From UBA4717 sp045531795 (GTDB lineage: Bacteria > Bacillota > Clostridia > Oscillospirales > CAG-272), in the NCBI GenBank assembly GCA_045531795.1, contig JAZSET010000069.1:1-6410 (forward strand): a stretch of DNA of 6,410 bases. Direction: 5' to 3'. Of the stretch, positions 5,133 to 6,410 are shown one piece after another. How positions within the stretch are numbered: position 1 is the stretch's first letter; every line of letters starts with the position of its first letter. Both the position numbers and the translations under genes were made by a program. The notes beneath the pieces are model-generated. The model had not been told where the DNA came from and did no database searches. It worked only from the letters and a program-made list of their open reading frames with translations.

Positions 5133-6410
5133 ATGGCAGTTTATAATAAAAATTCACTAAAAGCAGAAGAATTTATCAACGACGGCGAAATACTTGATAC
5201 AATAAAGTATGCCGAAGAAAATAAAAACAACTACGCGCTTATTGATGAAATTTTAAAAAAGGCAGAGCCAGTAAAAGAGGGTAACGGCTATCATTGTACC
5301 GGACTTAACCACAGAGACGCAGCTGTGCTTTTGGCTTGCGATGACCCGGCTGTTATTGAAAGATTATATAAGCTTGCAAATGAAATCAAACAGAAGTTTT
5401 ACGGCAACAGAATAGTAATGTTTGCACCGCTTTATCTTTCTAATTACTGCATAAACGGATGCGTTTATTGCCCGTACCATCTTAAAAATAAGCATATAGC
5501 AAGAAAAAAGCTTACACAGGAAGAAGTAAAGGCTGAAGTGATAGCACTTCAGGATATGGGGCATAAGAGACTTGCGATTGAATCAGGTGAGGACCCTGTA
5601 AATAATCCTATTGAGTATATTCTAGAGTGTATCAAGACGATATACAGTGTAAATCACAAAAACGGCGCTATAAGACGAGTAAATGTAAATATTGCCGCAA
5701 CTACTGTTGAAAACTACAAGAAGCTAAAGGACGCGGGTATCGGTACATATATTCTGTTCCAGGAAACCTACCATAAGCAGAGCTATCTTGAACTTCACCC
5801 GACAGGACCGAAACACGATTATGACTATCATACTGAGGCTATGGACAGAGCAATGGAGGGTGGCATTGATGATGTAGGACTCGGTGTGCTTTTCGGGCTT
5901 GAAAAGTATATGTACGAGTTCGTCGGCCTTCTTATGCACGCAGAGCATCTTGAAGCGGTACACGGTGTCGGACCACACACAATAAGCGTACCCAGAATCA
6001 AGAGAGCTGACGATATTGATCCCAATGTATTCGATAACGGCTTGTCGGACGATATGTTCAAGAAGATTATTGCTTGTATTCGTATCGCAGTGCCCTATAC
6101 AGGTATGATTGTATCAACCCGTGAAAGCGAAAAGGTAAGAGGAGAGGCGTTGCACCTCGGAATTTCTCAGATAAGCGGTGCTTCAAGAACTTCGGTCGGC
6201 GGTTATACAGAAGAAGAAAGACCTCACGACTCGGAGCAGTTTGATGTATCAGACCAGAGAACACTTGATGAGGTTGTAAGATGGCTTATGGAAAACGGTC
6301 ATATCCCGTCATTCTGTACTGCTTGCTACAGAGAGGGAAGAACCGGCGACAGATTTATGAGTCTTTGTAAAAACGGACAAATACTTAATTGCTGTCACCC
6401 CAACGCACTT
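5133..6410 (+). CDS. hydG: [FeFe] hydrogenase H-cluster radical SAM maturase HydG (3' end outside window)
   Basis: HydG is a radical SAM tyrosine lyase: it cleaves tyrosine to p-cresol and dehydroglycine and converts the latter to CO and cyanide bound to iron, the synthon for the H-cluster. The open frame runs 426 codons to the window edge without a stop; full-length proteins are about 470 residues, so roughly the last tenth is missing. Seen: N-terminal radical SAM motif CINGCVYC (Cys106, Cys110, Cys113), ALQDMGHKRLAIESGEDP, QETYHKQSYLELHPTGPKHD, GLGVLFGLEKY, and ISQISGASRTSVGGY. The C-terminal auxiliary-cluster motif CX2CX22C is complete (Cys395, Cys398, Cys421). This motif and the context separate it from the thiamine enzyme ThiH. 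ATG 5133 follows GGAG (5121-5124) with 8-nt spacing and lies 2 nt after the hydE stop. An extra Cys420 sits directly before the third auxiliary ligand. Confidence 0.96.
   Translation, partial: MAVYNKNSLKAEEFINDGEILDTIKYAEENKNNYALIDEILKKAEPVKEGNGYHCTGLNHRDAAVLLACDDPAVIERLYKLANEIKQKFYGNRIVMFAPLYLSNYCINGCVYCPYHLKNKHIARKKLTQEEVKAEVIALQDMGHKRLAIESGEDPVNNPIEYILECIKTIYSVNHKNGAIRRVNVNIAATTVENYKKLKDAGIGTYILFQETYHKQSYLELHPTGPKHDYDYHTEAMDRAMEGGIDDVGLGVLFGLEKYMYEFVGLLMHAEHLEAVHGVGPHTISVPRIKRADDIDPNVFDNGLSDDMFKKIIACIRIAVPYTGMIVSTRESEKVRGEALHLGISQISGASRTSVGGYTEEERPHDSEQFDVSDQRTLDEVVRWLMENGHIPSFCTACYREGRTGDRFMSLCKNGQILNCCHPNAL

Overview
The window reads as chromosomal DNA from a strictly anaerobic, fermentative Firmicute, probably a gut or rumen clostridium of the Ruminococcaceae/Oscillospirales type. 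This is inferred from gene content (a glycolysis-type pyruvate phosphate dikinase and [FeFe]-hydrogenase maturases), moderate to low GC, Gram-positive-style ribosome binding sites and near-consensus sigma-A promoters. No species can be named from sequence alone. All genes lie on the + strand, and there is no transposase, tRNA, rRNA or CRISPR.

Layout: (1) Positions 1-788 hold the 3' third of ppdK, followed at once by a strong intrinsic terminator (801-836). (2) A perfect-consensus promoter (841-869) drives a two-gene unit, 951-3657: a polysaccharide flippase of the MOP/Wzx type and a polysaccharide pyruvyl transferase, one base apart. It looks like a small cell-surface glycan module with no glycosyltransferase beside it. 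(3) A second promoter (3687-3715) drives the [FeFe]-hydrogenase maturation operon: a small TM1266-family putative regulator (3831-4088), hydE (4081-5130) and hydG (5133 to the window end, truncated). hydF would be expected downstream but is not visible.

The most interesting element is the roughly 110-nt untranslated leader of the maturation operon (about 3722-3830). It contains a clear intrinsic terminator ahead of the first start codon. An upstream segment (3753-3763) can pair with the 5' arm of that terminator, and a closing helix (3728-3733 with 3780-3785) is geometrically incompatible with that pairing. This is the architecture of a transcription-attenuation riboswitch or protein-controlled attenuator. 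I do not recognise it as any riboswitch class I know. If real, it would let the cell tune H-cluster assembly to a metabolite, iron-sulfur status or a regulator, possibly the TM1266-like protein encoded directly downstream.

Functionally, PPDK links PEP and pyruvate in the energy metabolism of such anaerobes. HydE and HydG build the organometallic part of the H-cluster for hydrogenases that dispose of fermentation electrons as H2. The flippase/pyruvyl transferase pair has no evident link to either neighbour.
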